Below, one piece after another: positions 36,856 to 47,105 of a DNA stretch of 64,000 nt. Positions within the stretch are counted from its first letter, which is position 1. The number at the start of each line of letters is the position of its first letter. The notes beneath the pieces were generated by a model. That model had not been told where the DNA came from. It saw only the letters and a program-made list of their open reading frames with translations, and did no database searches. Source of the DNA: Yoonia sp. F2084L (lineage in GTDB: Bacteria; Pseudomonadota; Alphaproteobacteria; Rhodobacterales; Rhodobacteraceae); NCBI RefSeq assembly GCF_023015625.1, contig NZ_JALKAH010000001.1:248001-312000 (forward strand). The letters are read 5' to 3'. A program made the translations under genes and the position numbers.

Positions 36856-38262
36856 TTAGCAGCTGTAGTAAAGCTTGTATTCCACCGGGTGTGGTGTGTG
36901 TTCGTAGGCGTAGACCTCTTCCCACTTCAGCTCCATGTAGCCTTCCAGCTGATCTTTGGTGAAGACGTCACCGGCCAACAGGAAGTCGTGATCGGCTTCC
37001 AGCGCTTCGAGTGCTTCGCGCAAGGAGCCACAGACCGTTGGGATCGCTGCCAGCTCTTCTGGTGGCAGATCGTAGAGATCTTTGTCGGAGGATGGACCCG
37101 GGTCGATCTTGTTCTTGATGCCGTCAAGGCCAGCCATCAGAAGCGCTGCAAAGCACAGGTACGGGTTGGCTGCCGGATCGGGGAAACGGGCTTCGACACG
37201 TTTCGCCTTGGGGCTTTCGGCCCATGGGATACGGACACAGCCAGACCGGTTACGCGCAGAATAGGCGCGCAGAACGGGTGCTTCGAAGCCGGGGATCAGG
37301 CGCTTGTAGCTGTTTGTGGACGGGTTGGTGATCGCGTTCAGCGCTTTGGCGTGCTTAAGGATGCCGCCGATGAAGTAGAGCGCTTCCTGTGACAGATCAG
37401 CGTATTTGTCACCTGCGAAAAGCGGCTTGCCGTCTTTCCAGATCGACATGTTCACGTGCATGCCTGTGCCGTTATCGCCAGCGATGGGCTTGGGCATAAA
37501 TGTCGCGGACTTGCCATAGGCCTGCGCCACGTTGTGGATGACGTATTTGTATTTCTGCAGCTCGTCGGCCTGATGCGTGAGCGAACCAAAGATTAGGCCA
37601 AGCTCGTGCTGGCATGACGCCACTTCGTGGTGGTGCTTGTCGACCTTCATGCCCATGCGCTTCATGGTGGAGAGCATCTCGGAACGCATTTCCTGCGCGT
37701 CGTCGATCGGGTTGACGGGGAAGTAGCCGCCCTTGACGCCGGGACGGTGGCCAGTGTTGCCCATCTCGTATTCGGTGTCTGTGTTCCATGCACCGTCGAT
37801 TGCGTCGACCTCATAGGACACTTTGTTCATTGAGACGCTGAAGCGCACATCGTCAAAGACGAAGAATTCGGCTTCGGGGCCGAAGTAGGCGACATCACCA
37901 ATGCCGGAAGATTTGAGATATTCCTCTGCCTTTACAGCGGTACCACGTGGGTCGCGGTCGTAGGCTTCCATTGTGTCCGGCTCTACGATGTTACAGTTAA
38001 TGCAAACTGTTTTTTCTGCATAGAACGGGTCGACATAAGCGCTTTCGGCCTGTGGCATCAGTTTCATGTCGGACTGGTCAATTGATTTCCAACCGGCAAT
38101 TGATGATCCGTCGAACATGAAACCTTCTTCAAGGAAGTCTTCGTCAACCAGATCGGCCACAACAGTGACGTGTTGCAATTTGCCGCGCGGATCAGTGAAA
38201 CGGATGTCGACGTAGTCGGCTTCCTCGTCTTTGATCAGTTTCAGAACAGCTTTGTTGTCCAT
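36856..38262 (-). CDS. glnA: Glutamine synthetase, type I
   Basis: A 468-residue dodecameric GS-I enzyme that makes glutamine from glutamate and ammonia. Seen are [32 protein letters not shown] and the ATP site [18 protein letters not shown]. The adenylylation tyrosine in DLYDLPPEE is residue 397, exactly the position in enteric GS, so activity is likely controlled by GlnE. It follows glnB by 32 bases (glnBA operon). Confidence 0.98.
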   Translation of the reverse strand: MDNKAVLKLIKDEEADYVDIRFTDPRGKLQHVTVVADLVDEDFLEEGFMFDGSSIAGWKSIDQSDMKLMPQAESAYVDPFYAEKTVCINCNIVEPDTMEAYDRDPRGTAVKAEEYLKSSGIGDVAYFGPEAEFFVFDDVRFSVSMNKVSYEVDAIDGAWNTDTEYEMGNTGHRPGVKGGYFPVNPIDDAQEMRSEMLSTMKRMGMKVDKHHHEVASCQHELGLIFGSLTHQADELQKYKYVIHNVAQAYGKSATFMPKPIAGDNGTGMHVNMSIWKDGKPLFAGDKYADLSQEALYFIGGILKHAKALNAITNPSTNSYKRLIPGFEAPVLRAYSARNRSGCVRIPWAESPKAKRVEARFPDPAANPYLCFAALLMAGLDGIKNKIDPGPSSDKDLYDLPPEELAAIPTVCGSLREALEALEADHDFLLAGDVFTKDQLEGYMELKWEEVYAYEHTPHPVEYKLYYSC

Positions 38263-38294
38263 CTATGATGTCCCTTTTTAGCGTAAGTTTTGGA

Positions 38295-38660
<366 letters not shown>

Positions 38661-38742
38661 TCAGTGGTCAGACCATTTCTCTTGCATCGGGACAATTCGT
38701 GGCGGAACCTGATCGCAAGCTGGCCGGGTGAAAGACTACACG

Positions 38743-38761
38743 TTGCACAAATTTTGTGCAA
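38743..38761. promoter_or_regulatory. NtrC-type palindrome upstream of glnB
   Basis: TTGCACAAATTTTGTGCAA is an almost perfect dyad holding TGCAC-N7-GTGCA, the core of the NtrC enhancer consensus. It lies about 110 bases before the glnB ATG and about 46 bases before the divergent NAD(P)HX-repair gene. A further half site (TTTGTGCG) follows at 38762-38769. Assignment is by consensus only. Confidence 0.5.
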
Positions 38762-38806
38762 TTTGTGCGTTTGGCGGGCATTTTGTGAACTTTGGATGCT
38801 GAAACC

Positions 38807-40414
38807 ATGACCGAACTACTGACCGCTGCCCAAATGCGCGCCATCGAACAGGCCGCGATTGCCTCGGGTGAGGTAACTGGGCTGGAGTTGATGGAGCGCG
38901 CGGGGCGGGGTGTGGTCGAGGCCGTGTTTGAGGAGTGGACCGAGCTGGCGGAAGGGGCACATCGCGCTGTGGTGCTGTGCGGGCCGGGGAACAACGGGGG
39001 CGACGGGTTTGTCGTGGCCCGGTTGTTGAAAGAGGTAGGCTGGGAGGTTGAGGTGTTTCTTTATGGGGATGCCCAGAAGCTGCCGTCAGATGCGAAGGCG
39101 AATTATGAGCGGTGGGTGGATATGGGGGAAGTGGCCGCACTTGGTACGATCAAGCGTGATTACTATCACAATGCGGAACTAATAATTGATGCTTTCTTCG
39201 GGACTGGGCTATCACGCCCCCTCGAAAGCGAGTGCTTGATACCGTTGCGTGACGCGCGGATCAACAATGATGAGCCAAATGGTCCCCTTATTGTGGCGGT
39301 TGATGTGCCAAGCGGCTTATGCGCTGACAGCGGGCGCACCATCAAACTGCCTGACGATCACGGTTTATATCCTTTTGCGCATCTGACAGTTGCGTTCCAC
39401 GGCTTTAAGAATGGTCACTATATGGCGCGAGGTGCTCGCCATTGCGGGAAACTGGTTCTTGTAGACATTGGACTGCCGTCGATTGAGCGGCGATGGGTCA
39501 GAGGTAAGGGGTTTCAACCGCCTAACGGCTCTGCATCGTTGTTGTCGCCCGACAATCGACGGTTCCGGCGCAATCAGCGTGGATTGAAGAAAATTGGTCT
39601 CGACACCCACAAATACTCACACGGCCATGCTCTTATCCAATCCGGCGGTGTCGGCAAAGGTGGAGCTGCCCGTCTTGCCGCGCGCGGTGCGCTGCGTGTC
39701 GGGGCAGGGGCTGTCACCCTTGGATGCCCGCCTGCCGCTTTGATCGAGAACGCGGCGCAGTTGAATGCGATCATGTTGCGTGCGGTGAAGGGTGTGGATG
39801 GGGTGGACAACATCCTAGAGGACGACCGCATCAACGCGCTTTGTATGGGGCCGGGGATGGGGGTGAGCGATGAAAGTCGTGGTCTTGTTGAGGTAGGCCT
39901 GCAGAGCGGGCGGGGGCTGGTTTTGGATGCGGATGCGTTGACGCTTATCGGGCACGATGCGCCTCTCTTTGGTTTGTTGCACAAGGAGTGCGTCCTGACC
40001 CCGCACGCCGGTGAGTTCGCGCGGTTGTTTCCTGATGTTGCTGAGAAGTTGGCGGCACCTGCAACCAAGGGGCCTGCTTACTCCAAGGTCGATGCGACGC
40101 GGGAGGCCGCCAAGCGGGCAGGGTGTGTTGTGTTGTTCAAAGGGCCGGATACCGTGATTGCTGATCCCTCTGGGCGGTGCAGTATCAATGGCTCGGTCTA
40201 CGAGCGCAGCGCGCCGTGGCTGGCCACTGCCGGATCAGGCGATGTTTTGGCGGGATTCATCACGGGCCTTTTGGCGCGCGGTTTTGCCCCGATGCAGGCC
40301 GCTGAAACCGGCGCCTGGCTGCATACCGAATGCGCGCTTTCCTTTGGTCCGGGGCTGATCGCGGAGGACTTGCCCGAAGAATTGCCGAAAGTCTTTCGTG
40401 CATTGGGTATCTAG
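38807..40414 (+). CDS. nnr: Bifunctional NAD(P)H-hydrate epimerase / ADP-dependent dehydratase
   Basis: A 535-residue metabolite-repair enzyme that restores damaged NAD(P)HX to NAD(P)H. The N-terminal YjeF-type epimerase domain (about 1-215) has GPGNNGGDGFVVARLL near residues 61-76 and DAFFGTGLSRP. The C-terminal ribokinase-like dehydratase has SGGVGKGGAARLAARGALRVGAG, LTPHAGEFARLF and ATAGSGDVLAGFITGLL. ATG at 38807 (MTELLTA) is preferred over the in-frame 38792. A strong terminator follows. Confidence 0.92.
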   Translation: MTELLTAAQMRAIEQAAIASGEVTGLELMERAGRGVVEAVFEEWTELAEGAHRAVVLCGPGNNGGDGFVVARLLKEVGWEVEVFLYGDAQKLPSDAKANYERWVDMGEVAALGTIKRDYYHNAELIIDAFFGTGLSRPLESECLIPLRDARINNDEPNGPLIVAVDVPSGLCADSGRTIKLPDDHGLYPFAHLTVAFHGFKNGHYMARGARHCGKLVLVDIGLPSIERRWVRGKGFQPPNGSASLLSPDNRRFRRNQRGLKKIGLDTHKYSHGHALIQSGGVGKGGAARLAARGALRVGAGAVTLGCPPAALIENAAQLNAIMLRAVKGVDGVDNILEDDRINALCMGPGMGVSDESRGLVEVGLQSGRGLVLDADALTLIGHDAPLFGLLHKECVLTPHAGEFARLFPDVAEKLAAPATKGPAYSKVDATREAAKRAGCVVLFKGPDTVIADPSGRCSINGSVYERSAPWLATAGSGDVLAGFITGLLARGFAPMQAAETGAWLHTECALSFGPGLIAEDLPEELPKVFRALGI

Positions 40415-40478
40415 GGGGAATTTAGACGATTTTTCCTCTCGCATCCTGTCAATTCGTTTGCTAGACAGCGCGCAACCG

Positions 40479-40506
40479 GGGGCAGGCCCAAAACCTGCCC
40501 CTTTTT
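40479..40506 (+). terminator. Rho-independent terminator after nnr
   Basis: GGGGCAGG (40479-40486) pairs with CCTGCCCC (40494-40501) across a 7-base loop and TTTTT follows. It separates nnr from the tRNA gene. Confidence 0.9.
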
Positions 40507-40512
40507 GATCAT

Positions 40513-40597
40513 GCGGGTGTGGCGGAATTGGTAGACGCACCAGATTTAGGTTCTGGCGCCGCGAGGCGTGGGGGTTCGAGTCCCTTCACCCGCACCA
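40513..40597 (+). tRNA. tRNA-Leu (anticodon UAG)
   Basis: An 85-base tRNA. Acceptor arms GCGGGTG and CACCCGC pair, the discriminator is A and CCA is encoded. The anticodon arm CCAGA-TTTAGGT-TCTGG gives anticodon TAG. A long variable arm (CGCCGCGAGGCG region) marks class II, and GGTTCGAGTCC is the T arm. It lies 24 bases ahead of tig. No integrase or att duplication is seen. Confidence 0.97.
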
Positions 40598-40621
40598 AGT
40601 TTGAAAAAAGAAGGACAGCAC

Positions 40622-41953
40622 ATGCAGGTCACCGAGACCCTGAACGAAGGCCTTAAGCGCGGATACGCCATTACCGTGACCGCCGCCGAACTGGACGCCA
40701 AGGTTGAAGAAAAGCTGAAAGAGGCGCAACCGACGGTCGAGATGAAGGGTTTCCGCAAAGGCAAGGTGCCAATGGCGCTGCTGCGCAAGCAATTTGGTCA
40801 GCGCCTGATGGGCGAAAGCATGCAGGAAGCCATTGATGGTGCGTTGTCTTCGCATCTGGAAGAAACCGGTGATCGTCCGGCGGCCCAGCCTGAGATGAAG
40901 ATGACCAACGAAGATTGGAAAGAGGGCGACGATGTCCAAGTGGACGTGTCCTATGAGAAGCTTCCAGAGATCGAAGACGTCGATTTCAGCAAGGTGAAAC
41001 TAGAGCGTCTTGTGGTGAAGGCTGACAAGGATGCGGTGAAAGAAGCGCTCGATAATCTTGCTGAAAGCCCGCAAGCTGCAAGCTATGAACCCAAGAAAAC
41101 CCAAGCCAAAGATGGCGATCAGGTTGTTCTGGATTTTGTTGGTAAAGTCGACGGCGAGCCGTTTGAAGGTGGCGCTGCCGAGGATTATCCGCTGGTGCTG
41201 GGGTCCAACTCTTTCATCCCCGGTTTCGAGGATGGCCTGCTGAAGGTTAAAGCGGGTGACGAAAAAGACGTCGAGGTGACTTTCCCCGAGGATTATCAGG
41301 CAGAGGCGCTTGCTGGTAAGAAAGCGGTCTTTTCCTGCACGATCAAGTCAGTAAACGGCCCTAAAAAGCCAAAGATGGACGATGAGCTGGCCAAGAAATT
41401 TGGCGCGGAAGATCTTGATGCGCTCAAGGCGCAGATTACTGAGCGTTTGGAAGCAGAGTACACCGGCGCTTCACGTGCCGTTGCCAAGCGCGGCCTGCTG
41501 GATGCCCTGGACAAGAAGGTGAAGTTTGATCTGCCCGCGTCCTTGGTTGAAGCTGAGGCTAACCAGATTGCCCACCAGCTGTGGCATGAAGAAAACCCTG
41601 AGGTCGAAGGCCATGACCACCCTGAGATCAAGCCAACGAAAGAACACACCAAACTGGCCGAGCGTCGGGTGAAGCTGGGTCTTTTACTGGCTGATATTGG
41701 TCAGAAAGCCAAGGTGCAGGTCACCGATCAGGAAATGACCCAAGCGATCATGAACCAAGCCCGCCAGTATCCCGGCCAAGAGCGTCAGTTCTTTGAGTTC
41801 GTGCAGCAGAACGCCCAGTTCCGCCAGCAAATGCAAGCGCCGCTCTTTGAAGACAAGGTCGTTGATCACATCTTTGAGCTGGCCGCGGTGAAGGACAAAG
41901 AAGTGTCTAAAGAAGACCTGCAAAAGGCTGTTGAGAAGCTCGAAGAAGAGTAG
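40622..41953 (+). CDS. tig: Trigger factor (ribosome-associated chaperone)
   Basis: A 443-residue chaperone with prolyl isomerase activity. The N-terminal ribosome-binding domain contains [17 protein letters not shown] (family form GFRxGKxP). The FKBP-like domain runs about 160-240 ([35 protein letters not shown]). A long helical C-terminal domain follows. ATG at 40622 has GAAGGA upstream; earlier in-frame codons lie inside the tRNA gene. Confidence 0.96.
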   Translation: MQVTETLNEGLKRGYAITVTAAELDAKVEEKLKEAQPTVEMKGFRKGKVPMALLRKQFGQRLMGESMQEAIDGALSSHLEETGDRPAAQPEMKMTNEDWKEGDDVQVDVSYEKLPEIEDVDFSKVKLERLVVKADKDAVKEALDNLAESPQAASYEPKKTQAKDGDQVVLDFVGKVDGEPFEGGAAEDYPLVLGSNSFIPGFEDGLLKVKAGDEKDVEVTFPEDYQAEALAGKKAVFSCTIKSVNGPKKPKMDDELAKKFGAEDLDALKAQITERLEAEYTGASRAVAKRGLLDALDKKVKFDLPASLVEAEANQIAHQLWHEENPEVEGHDHPEIKPTKEHTKLAERRVKLGLLLADIGQKAKVQVTDQEMTQAIMNQARQYPGQERQFFEFVQQNAQFRQQMQAPLFEDKVVDHIFELAAVKDKEVSKEDLQKAVEKLEEE

Positions 41954-41974
41954 TTCTCAAATGAATTATGAATG

Positions 41975-42001
41975 AAAAGGCGCCCTTTCTGGGCGCCTTT
42001 T
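41975..42001. terminator. Bidirectional terminator between tig and cpdB
   Basis: AAAAGGCGCCC-TTTCT-GGGCGCCTTTT: a perfect stem with A and T runs on both sides, so it works in either direction for the convergent genes. Confidence 0.9.
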
Positions 42002-42021
42002 CTATGTTGACGGGTTTGCCG

Positions 42022-43980
42022 CTACATCTCGATACGGAACAGCGCGAAACCGCTATCGCTGGTCCCTGCTGGTGTGATGGCCATACCTTCAACGCTGTCG
42101 GCATAAGCCGCACCCGCCGGGCCGGTTTCAAACATCAGCGATGTGCCTGGCATTGGTGCGAATGACCAATTCGCATCCGCCTTTGGGTCAATCGTCCCTT
42201 GTTCCACAATGTAGCGCACAATGACATCGCGGTTCGTGTCAGGGCCTTCGAAGATGATCGTGTCACCCAACGCGCCGGGGAAGCTGCCACCGCCAGAGGC
42301 GCGGTAGTTGTTTGTTGCAACGATGAATTCCTGATCTGGATCAATGGGTTCCCCGTCAAACTGTAAGTTTACGATACGGTTGGCATCAGGGTTCACCACA
42401 GCCCCATCGCGGTCAAACTTTGATGGCTGAGTCAGGTCAATTTGGTACGTCACCCCGTCCATTACATCGAAGTTGTAGCTGGGGAAGTCAGGGTTCAACA
42501 GAATGGCGTCAGTTGCACCCGCGGCGACCTGATTGAACATACCAGCCGAGCGTTCCAGCCAATCCTTGACCTGTGCGCCGGTGATTTTCACAGCGCGAAC
42601 CGTGTTAGGATAAAGGTAGAGGTCGGCCACGTTTTTGATTGCCACATCACCCACGGGGACATCGGTGAAATACTCCGGCCCGCCTCGACCGCCCGCCTTG
42701 AAGGGAGCGGCGGCCGAAAGGATGGGTAGCCCTTCGAAGTCTGTGCCGATCAGTTGGTCCGCAATGTACCAGCGTTGTGCGTTCGAGACGATTTGCACCG
42801 ATGGATCGTCCGCGACCAGCGCGAAATAGCTATGCAGCGGCGCTGCGGTCTTGCCCACAGCGGTGCGTACATAGGCGAGCGTTTCATCATGCACGTCTTG
42901 CACTGATGCCAGCACGGGTGTGAAATCTTCGACCAGCGGTGTGATGCTGCGGTCTTCTTCGCGGCGCGAAATGGGCCGCGCTTCAGAAGTATGCGACAAG
43001 ATATGCCAGCCTGATCCGTCCCGTTCAAGCAGCAGATCGACAAGGCCCATATGGCTGCCCCAAAAACCCGCCATGACGCCGGGTTTGCCGCCGATGGTGC
43101 CTGCGGCGACATCGACCCCAGCCCAATCGTCATAGTTGGAGGACGGGAAAACCAGATGGCTGTGACCTGTCAGGATAGCATCAATGCCATCGACCGCAGC
43201 GAGGGGGATAGATGCATTTTCCATACCGTCCTCGGCGTCTGCAGCACCGATCCCCGAGTGGGAAAGCGCGATAATGATATCGGCCCCTTCCTCTTTCATT
43301 TGTGGGACATAGGCGCGGGCGCTTTCGATGATGTCGCGCGCCTGCACATTTCCTTCCAGATGCTTGCGGTCCCAATTCATGATCTGTGGCGGCACAAAAC
43401 CGATCAGGCCGATCTTGATGGGTGCAGCAGTGCCATCGCCATCCACGATCTCGCGTTCCAGGATCGTATAGGGTGGCAGTAGGGTGGTGTCGGCGGTGGG
43501 CGATGCGCCCATTTCTTTGACTACGTTCGCAGATACGACCGGGAAGGCGGCACCGGCTACGGATTTCATCAGGAAGGATATACCATAGTTGAATTCGTGG
43601 TTGCCCAGTGTGGACGCATCGAACCCCAGCGTGTTCATCGCTGTGATCACCGGGTGCATGTCGCCTTCTTTCATGCCCCGCTCATAGGCGATGTAGTCAC
43701 CCATCGGGTTCCCTTGCAGGAAATCCCCGTTGTCGAGCAGCAGTGAATTGGTGGATTCGGCACGGACGCCTTCGATGATGCTGGCGGTGCGCGACAGCCC
43801 GACGGTATCGACCGGGCGGTCCGCATAGTAATCATATGGAAAGACGTGCACGTGCAGGTCTGTGGTTTCCATCAGCCGCAAATGCGCTTGCCCCGTGGCT
43901 GCGTTTACTGAAAACGGGTGCAGTGCGACAAGTCCAGCAGACCCTGCGATAAAGTGACGACGATTAAGACGTAGTGACAT
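42022..43980 (-). CDS. cpdB: Periplasmic 2',3'-cyclic-nucleotide phosphodiesterase/3'-nucleotidase
   Basis: A 652-residue Tat-exported metallophosphoesterase: twin-arginine signal [16 protein letters not shown], then metal-binding motifs [40 protein letters not shown] and [10 protein letters not shown]. The C-terminal 5'-nucleotidase domain starts near residue 360. The [11 protein letters not shown] form favours CpdB over UshA. It recovers phosphate and nucleosides from RNA fragments in the periplasm. Confidence 0.93.
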   Translation of the reverse strand: MSLRLNRRHFIAGSAGLVALHPFSVNAATGQAHLRLMETTDLHVHVFPYDYYADRPVDTVGLSRTASIIEGVRAESTNSLLLDNGDFLQGNPMGDYIAYERGMKEGDMHPVITAMNTLGFDASTLGNHEFNYGISFLMKSVAGAAFPVVSANVVKEMGASPTADTTLLPPYTILEREIVDGDGTAAPIKIGLIGFVPPQIMNWDRKHLEGNVQARDIIESARAYVPQMKEEGADIIIALSHSGIGAADAEDGMENASIPLAAVDGIDAILTGHSHLVFPSSNYDDWAGVDVAAGTIGGKPGVMAGFWGSHMGLVDLLLERDGSGWHILSHTSEARPISRREEDRSITPLVEDFTPVLASVQDVHDETLAYVRTAVGKTAAPLHSYFALVADDPSVQIVSNAQRWYIADQLIGTDFEGLPILSAAAPFKAGGRGGPEYFTDVPVGDVAIKNVADLYLYPNTVRAVKITGAQVKDWLERSAGMFNQVAAGATDAILLNPDFPSYNFDVMDGVTYQIDLTQPSKFDRDGAVVNPDANRIVNLQFDGEPIDPDQEFIVATNNYRASGGGSFPGALGDTIIFEGPDTNRDVIVRYIVEQGTIDPKADANWSFAPMPGTSLMFETGPAGAAYADSVEGMAITPAGTSDSGFALFRIEM

Positions 43981-44150
43981 GTGAACCCCCAGTTTTGATT
44001 GATGATGTCAGTAAACCCCCCGGTCAGTGATGTGGCAAGGGTGGGTTAGGCCAAGATCTGCTGGTCGGCGGTTGGTTTCTGGTTTGGGGGCAGCGTGGAT
44101 GTTGTGGAGGCGGACCGTGTGACGCGCGGATAGTCTAGGTCCCGCGCGCC

Positions 44151-44786
44151 TCACTCATCATAAAGCCGGTTTTCGTCGTTATGCTTTAAGCGCGCTGCGA
44201 TCTCTTCATGGCTGAGGCCACTTTTGGCTTGCGCAAAAAGCGCTTCGCCATAGGTCGGCAGCCCATCTACTGTGGCCGCTTCGTCCGGTGACCAAAGTTT
44301 TGAGCGGATGATCGCTTTGCCACAGTGATAGAATGCCTCTTCAACATTCACGACAATCGCAAAGGCAGGGACGCGTCCCTTGATTGCCATGCTTTCGCGT
44401 AATGCAGTGTCGCGGACGATCTGCGCGCTGCCATTGACGCGCACAACTTCGTTTCTGTTTGGCACCATAAAAACCAATCCGATGCGACCAGTTTGCAGGA
44501 TGTTTTGAAAGCTGTCGAACCGATGATTTCCGGGGCGGTCCGGGATGGCGAGGGTTTTTTGATCAACGATCTTCACAAAACCGGCGGGATCGCCCTTGGG
44601 GGACGCATCAAGGTTGCCCCGCGTATCGACGGTTGACATGACAATGAATGGGCTGCGTTCAATCCAGACGCGGCAGTATGTGTCGATATGGTCCAGCACC
44701 TTAAGCTGCTGCGCCTTATGGATACCGTCAATGACTGCCCTGACCTCTGCCATCGTTGTCAAAACAGTTTCCGGTTTGTAAGACAT
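44151..44786 (-). CDS. Pyridoxamine 5'-phosphate oxidase-fold protein (DR2398/MSMEG_1061-type)
   Basis: A 211-residue split-barrel flavin-binding protein: RSPFIVMSTVDTRGNLDASPKGDPAGFVKI and PDRPGNHRFDSFQNILQTGRIGLVFMVP are marks of the PPOX-like subfamily, followed by a C-terminal helical region with HCGKAIIRSKLW. These proteins often bind FMN or F420 and act on xenobiotics; no substrate can be given. A hairpin in its leader covers the Shine-Dalgarno (44791-44826). Confidence 0.82.
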   Translation of the reverse strand: MSYKPETVLTTMAEVRAVIDGIHKAQQLKVLDHIDTYCRVWIERSPFIVMSTVDTRGNLDASPKGDPAGFVKIVDQKTLAIPDRPGNHRFDSFQNILQTGRIGLVFMVPNRNEVVRVNGSAQIVRDTALRESMAIKGRVPAFAIVVNVEEAFYHCGKAIIRSKLWSPDEAATVDGLPTYGEALFAQAKSGLSHEEIAARLKHNDENRLYDE

Positions 44787-44790
44787 GCGG

Positions 44791-44826
44791 CCCCTCTGAT
44801 GCTGTGTTCACGAAACATCAGGGGGG
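44791..44826 (-). promoter_or_regulatory. Leader hairpin that includes the Shine-Dalgarno
   Basis: On the minus strand CCCCCCTGATG (44826-44816) can pair with CATCAGAGGGG (44801-44791), 10 of 11 pairs with a 14-base loop. The second arm holds the GAGG ribosome-binding site of the flavin-fold gene, four bases before its ATG. There is no T run, so it is not an ordinary terminator for the upstream gene. Confidence 0.45.
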
Positions 44827-44859
44827 CACCATGCCCGATAGTCAAGAGGAGGGCGTTGG

Positions 44860-45432
44860 CTACATCAGGGCATTCAAGTTGATCCCAACTGTCAATGCGC
44901 CAATCGCAACGCCGGTGTCGTGGTTGACGATCGTCATGGAAACTTGTGCTTGTGCCTGCTGCGTTGATGCGTCCAATTCGACGTCGCCAAAATGTACGGC
45001 GGTTTCGCCAACCAAGAATGTCTGCTGGAACTTGGCTTCGTCTCCTTGCCAATAGTCGGACGTTGGCAGCGATGCTGCGACGTTCAGACCTCGGGCGTCC
45101 ATCACGAAAGCCTCGGTGATGGCACCGCCTGATTGTTCGACCTGAGCACGTAAGAAATCTGCTGCTGGTGTCCTGATGACACTGGCGATTATTTCGGCAT
45201 CATCAATGCCAAAAAAGCCGCGCCATAGTCTATCGAGCTCGTCGATTTTTGCCTGATCAAACCCAGAGGTTTCGATGTTCTGCGCTTCAATCGCGGCGAT
45301 TATTGTGGGATCGGAGGCCCAGCTGACGATGTTATCTGTCAGGAAGGCCTGCATCGCTTGCTGCGTTTCATCGGCGTGGACTGGTTGCATGGCTGCGATT
45401 GCGATCGCAAGACCGGACATAAGTTTTTTCAT
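44860..45432 (-). CDS. Exported protein with a Cache/PDC-like region
   Basis: A 190-residue protein with a signal peptide (MKKLMSGLAIAIAAMQPVHA). The mature domain has an order of helices and strands, with AFVMDARGLNVAASLPTSDYWQGDEAKFQQTF, that resembles the ligand-binding PDC/Cache domains of chemoreceptors, but no membrane anchor or signalling domain follows. ATG 45432 is preferred to 45435 because AGGAG then lies 5 bases upstream. It may be a soluble periplasmic sensor; the partner is unknown. Confidence 0.55.
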   Translation of the reverse strand: MKKLMSGLAIAIAAMQPVHADETQQAMQAFLTDNIVSWASDPTIIAAIEAQNIETSGFDQAKIDELDRLWRGFFGIDDAEIIASVIRTPAADFLRAQVEQSGGAITEAFVMDARGLNVAASLPTSDYWQGDEAKFQQTFLVGETAVHFGDVELDASTQQAQAQVSMTIVNHDTGVAIGALTVGINLNALM

Positions 45433-45520
45433 CATCGCTCCTTTTTATGTTGCGTGCAGGAACATCGCGCATTGGAGCTAAAAAAAAGTGAATTTGGCTT
45501 GTTTCCATTCTATTACGAGC

Positions 45521-45556
45521 AAAAAACAAAAGGCCGTCCCCCGAAAGGGACGGCCT
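45521..45556 (-). terminator. Terminator of the rpsF-rpsR-rplI operon
   Basis: Arms AGGCCGTCCC (45531-45540) and GGGACGGCCT (45547-45556) form a perfect 10-base stem; on the minus strand it is followed by TTTGTTTTTT. Confidence 0.92.
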
Positions 45557-45582
45557 GATGCTTTGCAATTTTATCAGAAGGC

Positions 45583-46215
45583 TTAGTCTTCTTTGGTCTC
45601 TTCTGCAGGTGCGTCTGTTTCAACGCCGGCAGATTCTGCCAGATCATCGTCTTCAGATGCTGCTGCACCGATATCGTCAAACAGTTCCTGAATTTCGAAT
45701 TCAGCGGCTGCTTCTTCTTCGGCGGCCAGTTCGGCGATGGATTTGCCGGCGGCTTGCAGTTCGGCTTCCTCGACTGAGCGTGCAACGTTCAGTGTGATTG
45801 TCGCAGCGACCTCTGGGTGCAGTTCGACGGAAACGTCGTGCAGGCCCAGTTCTTTGATCGTGCCCAGCAGAACAACCTGCTTTTTGTCGACAGAGAAGCC
45901 AGCTTCGGTTGCAGCTTCGGCGGCGTCACGTGTGGTGACAGAACCGTAAAGCGAACCCGCGTCAGATGCAGAGCGGATGATGATGAATGTTTCACCGTCC
46001 AGCTTTTCAGCCAGCGCTTCTGCTTCTTTCTTGGTTTCCAGGTTGCGTGCTTCCATCTGGGCCTTTTCAGCCTCGAAACGTGCCATGTTGGCTGCGTTCA
46101 CCCGCAGAGCTTTGCCCTGTGGCAGAAGGAAGTTACGTGCATAACCTTGCTTGACGGACACAACTTCGCCCATCTGGCCAAGCTTTGCCACGCGCTCAAG
46201 TAGAATAACGTCCAT
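45583..46215 (-). CDS. rplI: 50S ribosomal protein L9
   Basis: A 210-residue L9 with the usual N-terminal domain ([38 protein letters not shown]) and C-terminal RNA-binding domain. It is longer than the E. coli protein (149) through an acidic, Ala/Glu-rich tail of about 50 residues, as is common in Rhodobacteraceae. It is the last gene of rpsF-rpsR-rplI. Confidence 0.97.
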   Translation of the reverse strand: MDVILLERVAKLGQMGEVVSVKQGYARNFLLPQGKALRVNAANMARFEAEKAQMEARNLETKKEAEALAEKLDGETFIIIRSASDAGSLYGSVTTRDAAEAATEAGFSVDKKQVVLLGTIKELGLHDVSVELHPEVAATITLNVARSVEEAELQAAGKSIAELAAEEEAAAEFEIQELFDDIGAAASEDDDLAESAGVETDAPAEETKED

Positions 46216-46227
46216 GTGCTTTGCTCC

Positions 46228-46455
46228 TTACTTGACGGCGTATGGCAGCAGGGCAAGGAAACGGGCACGCTTGATCGCACGGGCGAGGGCGCGCTGGTTT
46301 TTTGCACCAACAGCAGTAATACGGGCGGGAACGATTTTGCCGCGCTCAGAGATGTAGCGCTGCAAAAGGCGGGTGTCTTTGTAGTCGATCTTGGGGGCGT
46401 TATCGCCCTCAAACGGATCGGACTTACGACGGCGGAAAAATGGTTTAGTAGCCAT
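46228..46455 (-). CDS. rpsR: 30S ribosomal protein S18
   Basis: A 75-residue S18 with [50 protein letters not shown], the complete family core. It pairs with S6 in the 30S platform. It is 27 bases downstream of rpsF and 12 bases upstream of rplI. Confidence 0.98.
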   Translation of the reverse strand: MATKPFFRRRKSDPFEGDNAPKIDYKDTRLLQRYISERGKIVPARITAVGAKNQRALARAIKRARFLALLPYAVK

Positions 46456-46482
46456 GATGGGTGTCCTTTCTTAGATCAACGA

Positions 46483-46836
46483 TTAGCGGCGCTCGCGGCG
46501 GTCGCCACGTTCTTCGCGTTTTTGCATTTGCACGGAAGGGCCTTCCTGGTGTGCGTCGACTTTGATGGTCAGCACACGCATGACGTCTTCGTGCAGGCGC
46601 ATCAGGCGTTCCATTTCCTGCACAGCAGGGGCGGGCGCGTCTGTGCGCATAAAGGCATAGTGCCCTTTGCGGTTCTTGTTGATCTTATAGGCCATCGTCT
46701 TGACGCCCCAGTATTCGTTTTCCAGCAGCTTGCCGCCGTTGTCGGCAAGAACGGTTCCGAAATGTTCGATAAGGCTTTCAGCTTGCGTGTTGGACAAATC
46801 CTGACGCGCAATCATGACATGCTCGTATAGCGGCAT
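46483..46836 (-). CDS. rpsF: 30S ribosomal protein S6
   Basis: A 117-residue S6: MPLYEHVMIARQDLSNTQAESLIEHF at the start, YWGVKTMAYKINKNRKGHYAFM in the middle and a basic/acidic tail of RRERR type. It is the first gene of the operon and has a structured leader resembling an S6:S18 autoregulatory site. Confidence 0.97.
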   Translation of the reverse strand: MPLYEHVMIARQDLSNTQAESLIEHFGTVLADNGGKLLENEYWGVKTMAYKINKNRKGHYAFMRTDAPAPAVQEMERLMRLHEDVMRVLTIKVDAHQEGPSVQMQKREERGDRRERR

Positions 46837-46870
46837 GCTTACTCCAGTTCATATATCGGCGCATTTCAAA

Positions 46871-46903
46871 GGATGGGCGGTTAACCTTGCGTGCGTCCCA
46901 TCC
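46871..46903 (-). promoter_or_regulatory. Candidate S6:S18 autoregulatory hairpin in the rpsF leader
   Basis: On the minus strand GGATGGG (46903-46897) pairs with CCCATCC (46877-46871), enclosing ACGCACGCAAGGTTAACCG. The 3' side carries an ACCG stretch directly before the second arm, like the CCG bulge recognised by S6:S18. It ends 34 bases before the rpsF ATG. The match is by eye only. Confidence 0.4.
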
Positions 46904-46948
46904 ACGAGAGGCTGCGCAGTTCATAAGTTGTGCAGCAAGGATGCGGCC

Positions 46949-46976
46949 TTATACAGGGGCGATAGTGTGATGCAAG
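46949..46976 (-). promoter_or_regulatory. Candidate promoter of rpsF-rpsR-rplI
   Basis: On the minus strand TTGCAT (46976-46971) and TATAAG (46954-46949) are spaced by 16 bases. Transcription would begin near 46942 and include the whole candidate S6:S18 hairpin. Confidence 0.45.
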
Positions 46977-47105
46977 CCTTGAAACACTGCGAAAAGAGTC
47001 CTTTGGGCAACAATCGCAGATTTCTTAACCACGCCTTGACCTTGCCCCTTTATTGCCCCCTTTGCCAGACAGTTTACTGCAAGACGACAAGACGGAGAGA
47101 GCCCT

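Noticed and set aside
40513-40597. tRNA-Leu as an attachment site of an integrated element
   Set aside because: No integrase gene and no repeat of the tRNA 3' end were seen; tig follows directly.
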